A stretch of 64,000 nt of DNA from Companilactobacillus zhachilii (lineage in GTDB: Bacteria > Bacillota > Bacilli > Lactobacillales > Lactobacillaceae). Location: contig NZ_CP031933.2 of the NCBI RefSeq assembly GCF_003606365.2, positions 310,001-374,000 of the forward strand. The letters are read 5' to 3'. This document shows positions 50,455 to 58,234 of the stretch, piece by piece. Each line of letters starts with the position of its first letter. Positions within the stretch are counted from its first letter, which is position 1. Below the pieces are notes generated by a model, which was given only the letters and a program-made list of their open reading frames with translations, was not told the DNA's origin and ran no database searches. A program made the translations under genes and the position numbers.

Positions 50455-51471
50455 ATGATGTCTATTGAAGATATGAAACTGGAACAACGATTTGATAATC
50501 CGGTTACTCTGCACGATATTAAAAAAGCGGCAAAATTGATTCATCAAGTTGGGCGAGTGACGCCTTTGATTCAATCAATGTTTTTAAGTCGAGATGTAAC
50601 TGGTGGTGAGGTGTATTTGAAGCTTGAGAATATGCAACTGACCGGTTCATTTAAATTTCGCGGTGCTTTTAATAAGATTAATCATTTAAGTGCGGCCGAA
50701 AAAGCTCGTGGCGTTATTACTGCTTCTGCGGGTAATCATGCTCAAGGGGTGGCTTTGACGTCTAAATTGTTAGGAATTAAAGCCATCGTTGTCATGCCAA
50801 AGGGTGCTCCTTTAGCAAAACAGCAAGCTACTTCTGGCTATGGAGCTGAAGTTATTTTACATGGTGATACCTTTGATGAGGCACATCAATTTATGGAGGA
50901 GGAAGCCACTAAGAGCGGTTATACCATTGTTGATCCATATGATGATGTTGATGTCATCGCTGGTCAGGGTTCAATAGGATTGGAAATTTTGAACCAGCTG
51001 GCAGATGTAGATACAGTGATTGTTCCCGTTGGTGGCGGTGGCTTAATCTCAGGTATTGCAACAGCCATCAAAACTGTTAACCCCGCAATTCATTTAATTG
51101 GCGTGCAATCAGAAAAGGTTCACGGAATGACAGCATCCTATCAAGCTAATGAAATTACAACCTTTGGGGCAGGAAAAACTTTGGCTGATGGGACGGCAGT
51201 AGCGACGCCTGGAAAAATCACTTTTCCCATTACGAAACACTTGGTGGACGAAATGATTTTGGTCAATGAAGATGAAATTGCCACGGCAATGAAAGATTTA
51301 TTGCAGCGAGCTAAAGTCGTTGCAGAAGGTGCAGGAGCACTACCCACAGCAGCATTAGAAGCACATAAAATTGATTCTTGTTGGCTTGAAAATAAGAAAA
51401 TTGTGGCGTTAGTTTCTGGCGGTAATGTTGATCTTGAACAAGTTGCAACAAATATTGATCAGTTTGTGTGA
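50455..51471 (+). CDS. ilvA: Threonine ammonia-lyase (dehydratase), catabolic size
   Basis: 338 aa. PLP-dependent fold II: the PLP lysine is Lys67 in TGSFKFRGA, the substrate loop is SAGNHAQG and the phosphate cradle is VGGGGLISG. It turns L-threonine into 2-oxobutyrate and ammonia, with serine as a usual side substrate. At 338 aa it lacks the C-terminal regulatory ACT domains of biosynthetic IlvA, so a TdcB-like catabolic role is likely. GGAGG precedes the first of two ATG codons. A cre box upstream and nearby serine dehydratase and dipeptidase genes point to amino-acid catabolism under carbon control. Confidence 0.92.
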   Translation: MMSIEDMKLEQRFDNPVTLHDIKKAAKLIHQVGRVTPLIQSMFLSRDVTGGEVYLKLENMQLTGSFKFRGAFNKINHLSAAEKARGVITASAGNHAQGVALTSKLLGIKAIVVMPKGAPLAKQQATSGYGAEVILHGDTFDEAHQFMEEEATKSGYTIVDPYDDVDVIAGQGSIGLEILNQLADVDTVIVPVGGGGLISGIATAIKTVNPAIHLIGVQSEKVHGMTASYQANEITTFGAGKTLADGTAVATPGKITFPITKHLVDEMILVNEDEIATAMKDLLQRAKVVAEGAGALPTAALEAHKIDSCWLENKKIVALVSGGNVDLEQVATNIDQFV

Positions 51472-51476
51472 AATGT

Positions 51477-51651
51477 GTCGCCTCCAAGAGCAAGAAAATT
51501 TGGTCGCTATGGGGATCGCTTGGAGCCAAGGTCTCCCAGCTCGATTTTGGGCCTTACTGAGAACCGTAAGTCTCAAAAGTCGTCCCGTGGTGTAAGCGCT
51601 GAAGCGCCAACACCACCTGCACAGCGACCAAAACCTCTTGCTCTTTCCAGT
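51477..51651 (+). repeat. Family A structured repeat, copy A24
   Basis: Six bases after the threonine dehydratase stop. P3 GCTTGGAG/CTCCCAGC has one mismatch. P4 is TTTTGGGCCTTAC/GTAAGTCTCAAAA, partly decayed. Outer arms GCAAGAAAATTTGGTCGC/GCGACCAAAACCTCTTGC have one or two mismatches. Confidence 0.88.
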
Positions 51652-51800
51652 TAGCTTATTTAAATCAATAGTTAACAATTTTTATTCATTAGTGGCTGAA
51701 GTAGCGGGTGAGAGAGAATTAATCATAATAAGGGTGTTTTAAAAATTTGAGAACGCGTATCATAAATGATATAAAGATTTTTTTAATTGGGGGATAAAAA

Positions 51801-53237
51801 ATGACAGAACTCGATCGATTTGAAGCATCAGCTTGTACATCAATTATGGTAGGAAAAAAAGCTTCCATGGACGGAGCAACGTATATTTCTAGAAACGAAG
51901 ACCGTATGTTGGCTATTGAACCTAAACGTGTCATCGTTCAACCAGCTGTTTCTGGACGCCATGAAACTTATGTCTCACCTTATAACAAAATGACTGCACC
52001 TTATCCAGAAAGTGGTTACCGCTATACTGCAACGCCAAGCACTAACCAAAAGACTGCTGGTCCTAATGAGGAAGATGGGTTTAATGAGAAAAACGTTGGA
52101 ATGAGTGCAACTGAAAGTGTCTATGCTAATGAAAAAGTTTTAGCATTTGATCCATATGTTAAAAATGGTCTAGCTGAAGATTCTTTGGCAACCTTAGTTT
52201 TGCCATATATTGATTCAGCACGTGACGGTGTGAAGTATTTAGGTGATTTAGTTGCTAAATATGGTTCCGCTGAAGGTAATGGATTGCAATTCAACGATAA
52301 AAACGAAGTTTGGTATATGGAAGTTGTTACCGGACATCAGTGGGTTGCCGTTCGAATCCCTGATGACTGTTACGCTGTGGCTGCCAATCAAGTGGCTATT
52401 CAGGATATCGATTTTAATGACCCAGAAAATTATATGTGGGCTGATGGAATTCAAGAATTTGTTAGTGAAAATGATTTGAACCCTGATTTTGACCGTTGGG
52501 ACTTTAGACACATTTTTGGAACAGATACAGAGCAAGATCACCATTACAATACGCCAAGAGTTTGGTTTGCCCAACGTTATTTGAACCCATCAATTGAACA
52601 AGACCCAGAATCACCAGAAATACCTTTTATCAGAAAAGCTGAGAAGAAGATTGCAGTAGAAGATATCCAATATATTTTGAAGTCCCACTATAATGAAACA
52701 AAATATGACCCAATGGGAAGTGGCTCCGACCATGATAAACGAACATATCGTGCCATTTCATTATCAAGAACCGCTAACTCACACATTTTACAAATGAGAG
52801 ATTCAGATAAGAATGGAGCTGCTGGAGTAGAATGGACTGGATTTGGAATCCCAAGCTTCTGCCCCCACGTACCATTTTTCACCAATGCCAATGATATTGA
52901 CGAATCCTACAGCTATACACCAGATAAATTAGATATGAAGAGCGCCTATTGGATGTACGAAACCTTAGCAATGGTCGTAGAATCACATTACAAAGAATTC
53001 GTAGAGCCAAACCTCGATTATCAAAAAGAGTTGTCATCATGGGCCAGAAGAAAGATTGCTGAAGTAGACAAGAAAGCAGTCACAATGAGAGGCGATGCAT
53101 TGACAGATTACTTAACAGAACAAAATAAAGAAATCATCAAACATTATAACGACGCAACAAAAGCCCATATTGCAGATTTGATTACAAAAGGAACCGAATT
53201 GTCGAAGTTAACATTTAAGATGGATCCAAATCTGTAG
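51801..53237 (+). CDS. pepD: C69-family dipeptidase (first paralogue)
   Basis: 478 aa. N-terminal nucleophile family: Cys12 in SACTSIMVGKKAS would become the catalytic residue after removal of the short propeptide MTELDRFEASA. The SRNEDR segment and NEKNVGMSATES follow, both typical. It hydrolyses dipeptides in the cytoplasm. GGGGGATAAAA precedes ATG. A paralogue lies at 55,437, and the two genes share an almost identical 3' end (MDPNL plus stop) followed by a family B repeat. Interleaved with threonine and serine dehydratases, it may feed them with amino acids. Confidence 0.92.
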   Translation: MTELDRFEASACTSIMVGKKASMDGATYISRNEDRMLAIEPKRVIVQPAVSGRHETYVSPYNKMTAPYPESGYRYTATPSTNQKTAGPNEEDGFNEKNVGMSATESVYANEKVLAFDPYVKNGLAEDSLATLVLPYIDSARDGVKYLGDLVAKYGSAEGNGLQFNDKNEVWYMEVVTGHQWVAVRIPDDCYAVAANQVAIQDIDFNDPENYMWADGIQEFVSENDLNPDFDRWDFRHIFGTDTEQDHHYNTPRVWFAQRYLNPSIEQDPESPEIPFIRKAEKKIAVEDIQYILKSHYNETKYDPMGSGSDHDKRTYRAISLSRTANSHILQMRDSDKNGAAGVEWTGFGIPSFCPHVPFFTNANDIDESYSYTPDKLDMKSAYWMYETLAMVVESHYKEFVEPNLDYQKELSSWARRKIAEVDKKAVTMRGDALTDYLTEQNKEIIKHYNDATKAHIADLITKGTELSKLTFKMDPNL

Positions 53238-53404
53238 AGAGCGCAGATGGGGCGCCCAGCTCCCGAGCATTTGCATGACTTCACGAATTATCCGCGTACT
53301 TTGCGGATGATTTGGGAAGTTAGGCAAAGCGGAAGGAGTTGCCCCATCGTAGCTCGTTTTAGAGCCGCTGCAGTCATATGGTCTAAAAAACAACTGCATA
53401 TATA
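53236..53404 (+). repeat. Family B structured repeat, copy B3
   Basis: Begins at the pepD stop (TAG AGAGCG). Outer arms GATGGGGC/GCCCCATC; inner hairpin AACTTCaC-type, ATCCGC/GCGGAT. Ends GTAGCTCGTTTTAGAGCCGCTGCAG and an extra CATATGGTCTAAAAAACAAC shared with B4. Confidence 0.8.
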
Positions 53405-53411
53405 CAAAAGT

Positions 53412-53487
53412 AACGACAAATACCCCACAAAAAAATACCTCCCAAACCAACAACCAAGGCAGGTGTAAAAGGTATTTGTCGTTTTTT
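53412..53487 (+). terminator. Rho-independent terminator, long loop
   Basis: AACGACAAATACC...GGTATTTGTCGTTTTTT: 13-bp perfect stem, roughly 45-nt loop with internal pairing (TACCT...AGGT), after B3. Confidence 0.75.
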
Positions 53488-53608
53488 ATATAAAAGATAT
53501 GAAATACCACTCGACCATAATCGAAATCAACTTTGAGAATCGAATATTAAATCTGTCATATCAAAAAAATTATCTTTACAAAAGTGGATTTTAAATTATA
53601 GAAATTAG

Positions 53609-53764
53609 TCGGAAGAATCGAGAAAGCTTACTGGCAGTGAAAGTGGCGTTAGAGCTTGCCACCGGGCGTGTTTGGAGACTTGCTTGCAAGGCTTCAAACC
53701 GAGGTCTGAGACCTTGGCTCAGGCCAATCCGCACAGCCAGTCAAGCTTTCTCGATTCTGGAGAC
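53609..53764 (-). repeat. Family A structured repeat, copy A25 (subfamily 2, shortened)
   Basis: Outer arms AATCGAGAAAGCTTACTGGC and GCCAGTCAAGCTTTCTCGATT pair. P3 GCCTGAG/CTCAGAC; P4 GTTTGAAGCCTTGC/GCAAGTCTCCAAAC. P5 is reduced to GGCG..GCC, losing about 20 bp. Upstream of sdaAB. Confidence 0.85.
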
Positions 53765-53857
53765 AACATATATAAAATCCAATAAATAAAAATAATAATG
53801 AATTAACCCATCAATAATTGTAAAATCTAGTTATTGAATACAAAGAGGTACAAAACC

Positions 53858-54529
53858 ATGAAGGATATACGTTTTAAGAGTGTTTTTGACATTATTGGAC
53901 CAGTAATGGTTGGACCCAGTAGTTCACATACTGCTGGAGCTGCCAGAATTGGAAAGGTGGTCCATGATATCTTTGGTGAAAAGCCAGATAAAATTACGAT
54001 TGATTTATATGAATCTTTTGCCAAAACTTACCGTGGCCATGGGACTGACGTTGCCATTGTCGGTGGTCTTTTAGGTATGGAGCCAGATGATGAGCATTTG
54101 GCAGATTCGCTAAAGATTGCTTATGAACAAGGTATCAAAGTGGCTTTTGTACCAAAAAGTGACAAAGTCGATCATCCAAATACAGCTAAGATAACGCTAG
54201 TTAAAGGCGACCATGAATTATCCGTGACAGGCGTTTCAATCGGTGGCGGTAATATTCAAATTTCTGAAATCAATGGATTTAAGATGTCTCTTAGCTTGGG
54301 AACACCGACCTATATTACGGTTCATCAAGATATTGCGGGAATGATTGCAAAAGTAACTGATGTTTTCTTAAACTTTAATATCAATATTGGAACAATGACG
54401 GTTACTAGAGCTTCAAAAGGTGAAAAAGCAATTATGATTATCGAAGTTGATGAACGTCGTGATCGACCAGAAATTTTGGAGAAACTCAAAGCTTTGCCTC
54501 ATGTCGATAATGCAACATATTTTGAATAA
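53858..54529 (+). CDS. sdaAB: L-serine dehydratase, iron-sulfur type, beta subunit
   Basis: 223 aa from ATG 53858 with AGAGG 9 nt upstream; the longer ORF start is TTG without a site. The N-terminal domain (SVFDIIGPVMVGPSSSHTAGAARIG, family hallmark) is followed by a C-terminal ACT domain (TYITVHQDIAGMIAKVTDVF...MIIEVD). With SdaAA it forms the [4Fe-4S] enzyme that turns L-serine into pyruvate and ammonia. The alpha subunit gene follows after 14 bp. Confidence 0.94.
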   Translation: MKDIRFKSVFDIIGPVMVGPSSSHTAGAARIGKVVHDIFGEKPDKITIDLYESFAKTYRGHGTDVAIVGGLLGMEPDDEHLADSLKIAYEQGIKVAFVPKSDKVDHPNTAKITLVKGDHELSVTGVSIGGGNIQISEINGFKMSLSLGTPTYITVHQDIAGMIAKVTDVFLNFNINIGTMTVTRASKGEKAIMIIEVDERRDRPEILEKLKALPHVDNATYFE

Positions 54530-54543
54530 TAAGGGAGTTCAAG

Positions 54544-55410
54544 ATGTTTTATACAATTAAGGAATTAGTTGAAAAAAGTGCCAATTATGATTCAGTTGCT
54601 GACTTGATGGTTCAAACTGAGATGGAAAATACTAGTCGCAGTAAAGAGTTTATTCGTTCGCAAATGGAACGTAATTTGGAAGTTATGGAAAAATCAATTA
54701 AACAAGGTATTGCTGGAGTTAAATCCGTAACCGGTTTGACTGGTGGGGATGCAAAATTGATGGATACTTATATTAAAAAAGGTGATTTTTTAAGTGGTGA
54801 ACCAATTTTGGAAGCCGTTCGTAACGCTGTGGCGGTCAATGAAGTTAATGCCAAAATGGGCTTAATTTGTGCTACACCGACAGCCGGTAGTGCCGGAGTT
54901 TTGGCCGGAGTGCTAGTGGCGACAAGGGATAGGCTTCATTTAACACGTGATCAACAAGTTGATTTTCTCTTTACGGCGGGAGCATTTGGATTGGTTATTG
55001 CTAACAATTCATCAATCGCTGGAGCTGAAGGTGGTTGTCAGGCTGAAGTCGGTTCGGCTGCTGCCATGGCCTCGGCTGCTTTAGTTTGTGCTAAGGGTGG
55101 AACGGCCCAACAAGCTGCTGAAGCAATTTCCATCACACTTCAAAATATGATGGGACTTGTTTGTGATCCTGTGGCTGGTTTAGTTGAAGTACCTTGTGTT
55201 AAACGAAATGCCCTTGGTTCTTCACAAGCAATGATTTCGGCCGACATGGCTTTAGCAGGAATTAAGAGTGTTATTCCAGTTGATGAAGTTGTTGAAGCAA
55301 TGCACAAAGTTGGGCAACAGATGCCTTCCATTTTTAAGGAAACCGCTGAAGGTGGTTTAGCTACAACACCAACAGCTTTGAAATTGAAAAAAGAAATTTT
55401 TGGAGATTAG
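54544..55410 (+). CDS. sdaAA: L-serine dehydratase, iron-sulfur type, alpha subunit
   Basis: 288 aa. Cluster-ligand cysteine candidates are in AEGGCQAEVG, GLVCDPVAG and VPCVKRN, with the family motif GLICATPTAGSAGV earlier in the protein. It is the catalytic subunit binding the oxygen-labile 4Fe-4S cluster. AAGGGAG precedes ATG. It is followed after 26 bp by the second dipeptidase, so sdaAB-sdaAA-pepD form an operon. Confidence 0.94.
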   Translation: MFYTIKELVEKSANYDSVADLMVQTEMENTSRSKEFIRSQMERNLEVMEKSIKQGIAGVKSVTGLTGGDAKLMDTYIKKGDFLSGEPILEAVRNAVAVNEVNAKMGLICATPTAGSAGVLAGVLVATRDRLHLTRDQQVDFLFTAGAFGLVIANNSSIAGAEGGCQAEVGSAAAMASAALVCAKGGTAQQAAEAISITLQNMMGLVCDPVAGLVEVPCVKRNALGSSQAMISADMALAGIKSVIPVDEVVEAMHKVGQQMPSIFKETAEGGLATTPTALKLKKEIFGD

Positions 55411-55436
55411 AATAAATAAAAAGAGGGATTTTAATT

Positions 55437-56861
55437 ATGAGACAACATACACATATGGCTTGTACATCAATTATGGTCGGTAAAAAAGCTGCAATGGACG
55501 GTGTGAATTACATTGCCCGTAATGAGGATAATTTTGTAGCCAACTGGCCTAAGCGTTTTATCGTGCAAGTTGCAGCAAAGAATCGCCATGAAACTTACAC
55601 ATCACCTTACAATAAATTGAGTGTTGAGTTACCAGAAAATGGCTATCGTTATACCGCTTCACCCGATGCCAATCAAGATGAGGGTTGGTATGAAGAAGAT
55701 GGTATCAATGAAAAGAATGTTGGTATGAGTGCCACTGAGAGTGTGACAGCAAATGAAAAAGTTTTGGCATATGATCCATTGATTGAAAATGGTGTCGCCG
55801 AAGATTCGATTACCACCTTAGTTTTGCCATATATCGATTCAGCACGTGACGGCGTAAAATACTTAGGAAACTTGATTGCTAAGTATGGTTCGACTGAAAG
55901 TAACGGAGTAGAGTTTTTTGATGAAAATGAAATTTGGTATATGGAATTAGCTACGGGACATCACTGGGTGGCTATTAGAATTCCGGATGATTGTTACGTT
56001 ATAGCGGCTAATCAAATTGGAATTGAAACGATTGATTTCAATGATCCTGACAATTACATGTGGTCAGATGGTATCCAAGAATTTGTTAGCGAAAACGATT
56101 TGAACCCTGATACCGATAGTTGGAATTTCCGCCATATCTTTGGAACAAGCACCAAACAAGACCGTCATTACAACACCCCACGTGTTTGGTATGGTCAAAA
56201 AGTTTTGAATCCTTCAACTGAACAAGACCCTGAATCAAATGATTTACCATTCTTGAGAAAACCAGAGAAGAAAATTTCTATAGAAGATATCCAATATATT
56301 TTGGCATCACATTATAACGAAACAAAATATGATCCAATTGGTAGCGGTAGTGAAGAAGACAAGAAACGTTATCGGGCTATTTCATTATCAAGAACAGCAA
56401 ATTCCCATATTTTGCAATTACGAGATTCTAAGAAAACAGCCGCTAATGCAGTGGAATGGAAAGCATTAGGAATCCCAAGTTTCACACCATACGTACCATT
56501 CTTTACTAATGCAGATGATATTGATGAATCATACAGTTACGTGCCAGAAAAGTTGGATATGAAGAGCGCTTATTGGATGTATGAGACCTTATCAATGATT
56601 GTTGAAAGCCATTATAGCGACTTTGCGACCGATAATTTAGATTATCAAAAAGAATTAGCTTCATGGGCTAGAAGAAAATTGGCCGAAGTTGATAAAGCAA
56701 CAAAAGGAATGACAGGCCAAGAATTGACAGATTACTTAACCGAGCAAAATTATCAAATAGCCAAACATTTTAACAATGCAACGAGGGACCATATTGCAGA
56801 TTTAATTACCAAGGGAACTGAATTGTCGAAGTTGACATTTAAGATGGATCCAAATCTGTAG
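55437..56861 (+). CDS. pepD: C69-family dipeptidase (second paralogue)
   Basis: 474 aa, collinear with the 51,801 protein and very similar throughout. Nucleophile Cys9 in MACTSIMVGKKAA after the propeptide MRQHTHMA. AGAGGG lies 9-10 nt before ATG. Located last in the serine dehydratase operon, it probably releases free serine and other residues from imported dipeptides. The last 30 or so nucleotides and the stop are nearly identical to the first copy and lead into B4 just as that one leads into B3. Confidence 0.92.
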   Translation: MRQHTHMACTSIMVGKKAAMDGVNYIARNEDNFVANWPKRFIVQVAAKNRHETYTSPYNKLSVELPENGYRYTASPDANQDEGWYEEDGINEKNVGMSATESVTANEKVLAYDPLIENGVAEDSITTLVLPYIDSARDGVKYLGNLIAKYGSTESNGVEFFDENEIWYMELATGHHWVAIRIPDDCYVIAANQIGIETIDFNDPDNYMWSDGIQEFVSENDLNPDTDSWNFRHIFGTSTKQDRHYNTPRVWYGQKVLNPSTEQDPESNDLPFLRKPEKKISIEDIQYILASHYNETKYDPIGSGSEEDKKRYRAISLSRTANSHILQLRDSKKTAANAVEWKALGIPSFTPYVPFFTNADDIDESYSYVPEKLDMKSAYWMYETLSMIVESHYSDFATDNLDYQKELASWARRKLAEVDKATKGMTGQELTDYLTEQNYQIAKHFNNATRDHIADLITKGTELSKLTFKMDPNL

Positions 56862-57029
56862 AGAGCGAAGACAGGGCGTCCAGCTCCCGAGCATTTTCGT
56901 AACTTGATGAATTGCCCGCTGTACTTTGCGGGCGATTTATCAAGTTATGAAAAGCGGAAGGAGTTGCCCTGTCGTAGCTCGTTTTAGAGCCGCTGCAGTC
57001 ATATGGTCTAAAAAACAACTGAATATATA
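56860..57029 (+). repeat. Family B structured repeat, copy B4
   Basis: Begins at the pepD stop. Outer arms GACAGGGC/GCCCTGTC in place of GATGGGGC/GCCCCATC of B3; inner hairpin TAACTTGAT...GCCCGC/GCGGGC...ATCAAGTTA in place of ATCCGC/GCGGAT. Distal part identical to B3 for over 40 bp. Confidence 0.8.
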
Positions 57030-57035
57030 ACAACA

Positions 57036-57076
57036 AAAAAGCCACTGAATTCTAAAAAAATTCAGTGGCTTTTTCC
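57036..57076 (+). terminator. Rho-independent terminator
   Basis: AAAAAGCCACTGAATT...AATTCAGTGGCTTTTT, perfect 16-bp stem, ending the sdaAB-sdaAA-pepD operon beyond B4. Confidence 0.92.
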
Positions 57077-57337
57077 ATACTCAGAATAAAGCAAATTAAG
57101 GACAACTTCCTAAATCCCAAACAAAAGAATATACACTTAAAAAAAATTTTTTGTCTAGATTACTACTGATTTTAAGCCTCCAGAAATTCAGTAATAACAA
57201 GTACTTGTCTATAAAACATAAATAATTACATTAGAATTTGAACCAATAACTTTGAGTTTATAAATAGATTTATGAACTTTTTTTTGATAGGATAACTTCT
57301 TGTTTTGATGCAATCTAATTCTTTGGAGGGAATTTTC
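57077..57337. other. Intergenic AT-rich stretch before the AraC gene
   Basis: No gene, repeat copy or hairpin is seen. It presumably carries the promoter of the split AraC-family gene. Confidence 0.4.
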
Positions 57338-58099
57338 GTGGAACAGGATTTACAATACACGCAATATTTAGATTCGATGCGCTCATATACTGAACGCAAT
57401 CAAGCAGATAAAGCATTAATTCTAATTGGCTATGTAGAGCGAGATTTTATCCGCTTCTACCGAGCGGGACGAGTTGAAGAAGGAATTCAGTTTGCTCAAG
57501 AGAACTTAGCACGTTCCAAGTCTTTGCTGAATAAATTGAAACCCGAGGAAAAAGTGGCACAACTCCATGCTTTGGTCGATATTTTGTCATTCGAAGGTAT
57601 TCAAAATCATGTCGAGATTTATGATTTTGTTCAATTACGAACAAAGTACCATGAAAAATTGGTTGGTTTACCAGTAACACAGGAAAAGTACATTCCACTT
57701 ATGAGAAAAATAGCTGAGGATTTTGGAGAATTAACAAAAAAAGATGGCTTGTCGTATTCCTATCGCTTGGAATCAACGCTAGATGTTATTTATTATGTTA
57801 ATTCACATTTACGACAAAAATTAACCGTTAAAGATGTTTTGTCACACGTAACTAATCGTTGCAATACAAACGTTGTCCAACAAGGATTTAACATTGAGAT
57901 GTAGATGTCCATTCGTGATTATATTAACGTCAAACGAATTCAGGAAGCTCAACGAATATTATTAACGAGCAATACGTCAATTGGAGAAATTTCTCAAGAG
58001 CTAAACTTTTATGATGCGGCTGATTTTTCGCGGCGATTTAAACGTGAAATAGGGATGACACCGCTAGAATATCGCCAACAGCATAGTGAAATTGATTAA
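57338..58099 (+). pseudogene. AraC-family regulator interrupted by an in-frame TAG
   Basis: Start GTG 57338 with TTGGAGGG upstream. The first part (188 codons) has an unrecognised N-terminal helical domain and the first helix-turn-helix of an AraC domain (YYVNSHLRQKLTVKDVLSHVTN). It stops at TAG 57,902-57,904. The very next codon is ATG in the same frame, giving SIRDYINVKRIQEAQRILLTSNTSIGEISQELNFYDAADFSRRFKREIGMTP, the second half of the AraC domain. Intact relatives read ETG-MS at this junction, where here GAGATGTAGATG stands, so base substitutions created the stop. The first HTH also looks degraded (NRCNTNVVQQGF). Either a pseudogene or a sequencing error; readthrough is less likely. It sits directly before the adhesin gene. 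Confidence 0.75.
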
Positions 58100-58234
58100 A
58101 AAATTGGCTTGTATTTTTAACGCTATATTTTATTATTTTTATACAAATCGTCGTTTTGACTTAAATTAAACCGATATACTCATGGCTAGAAAATATCCAA
58201 ATGAGTTATTTAAGTTTAGTTGGGGGCAATGAAC

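Noticed and set aside
1757..51651. Short open frames inside family A copies (pattern SNLDFEPRKxREFQxSSRG and similar on both strands)
   Set aside because: They follow from the conserved palindromic sequence, appear on both strands, lack ribosome sites and are broken in many copies. A shared peptide would not explain the compensatory stem changes.
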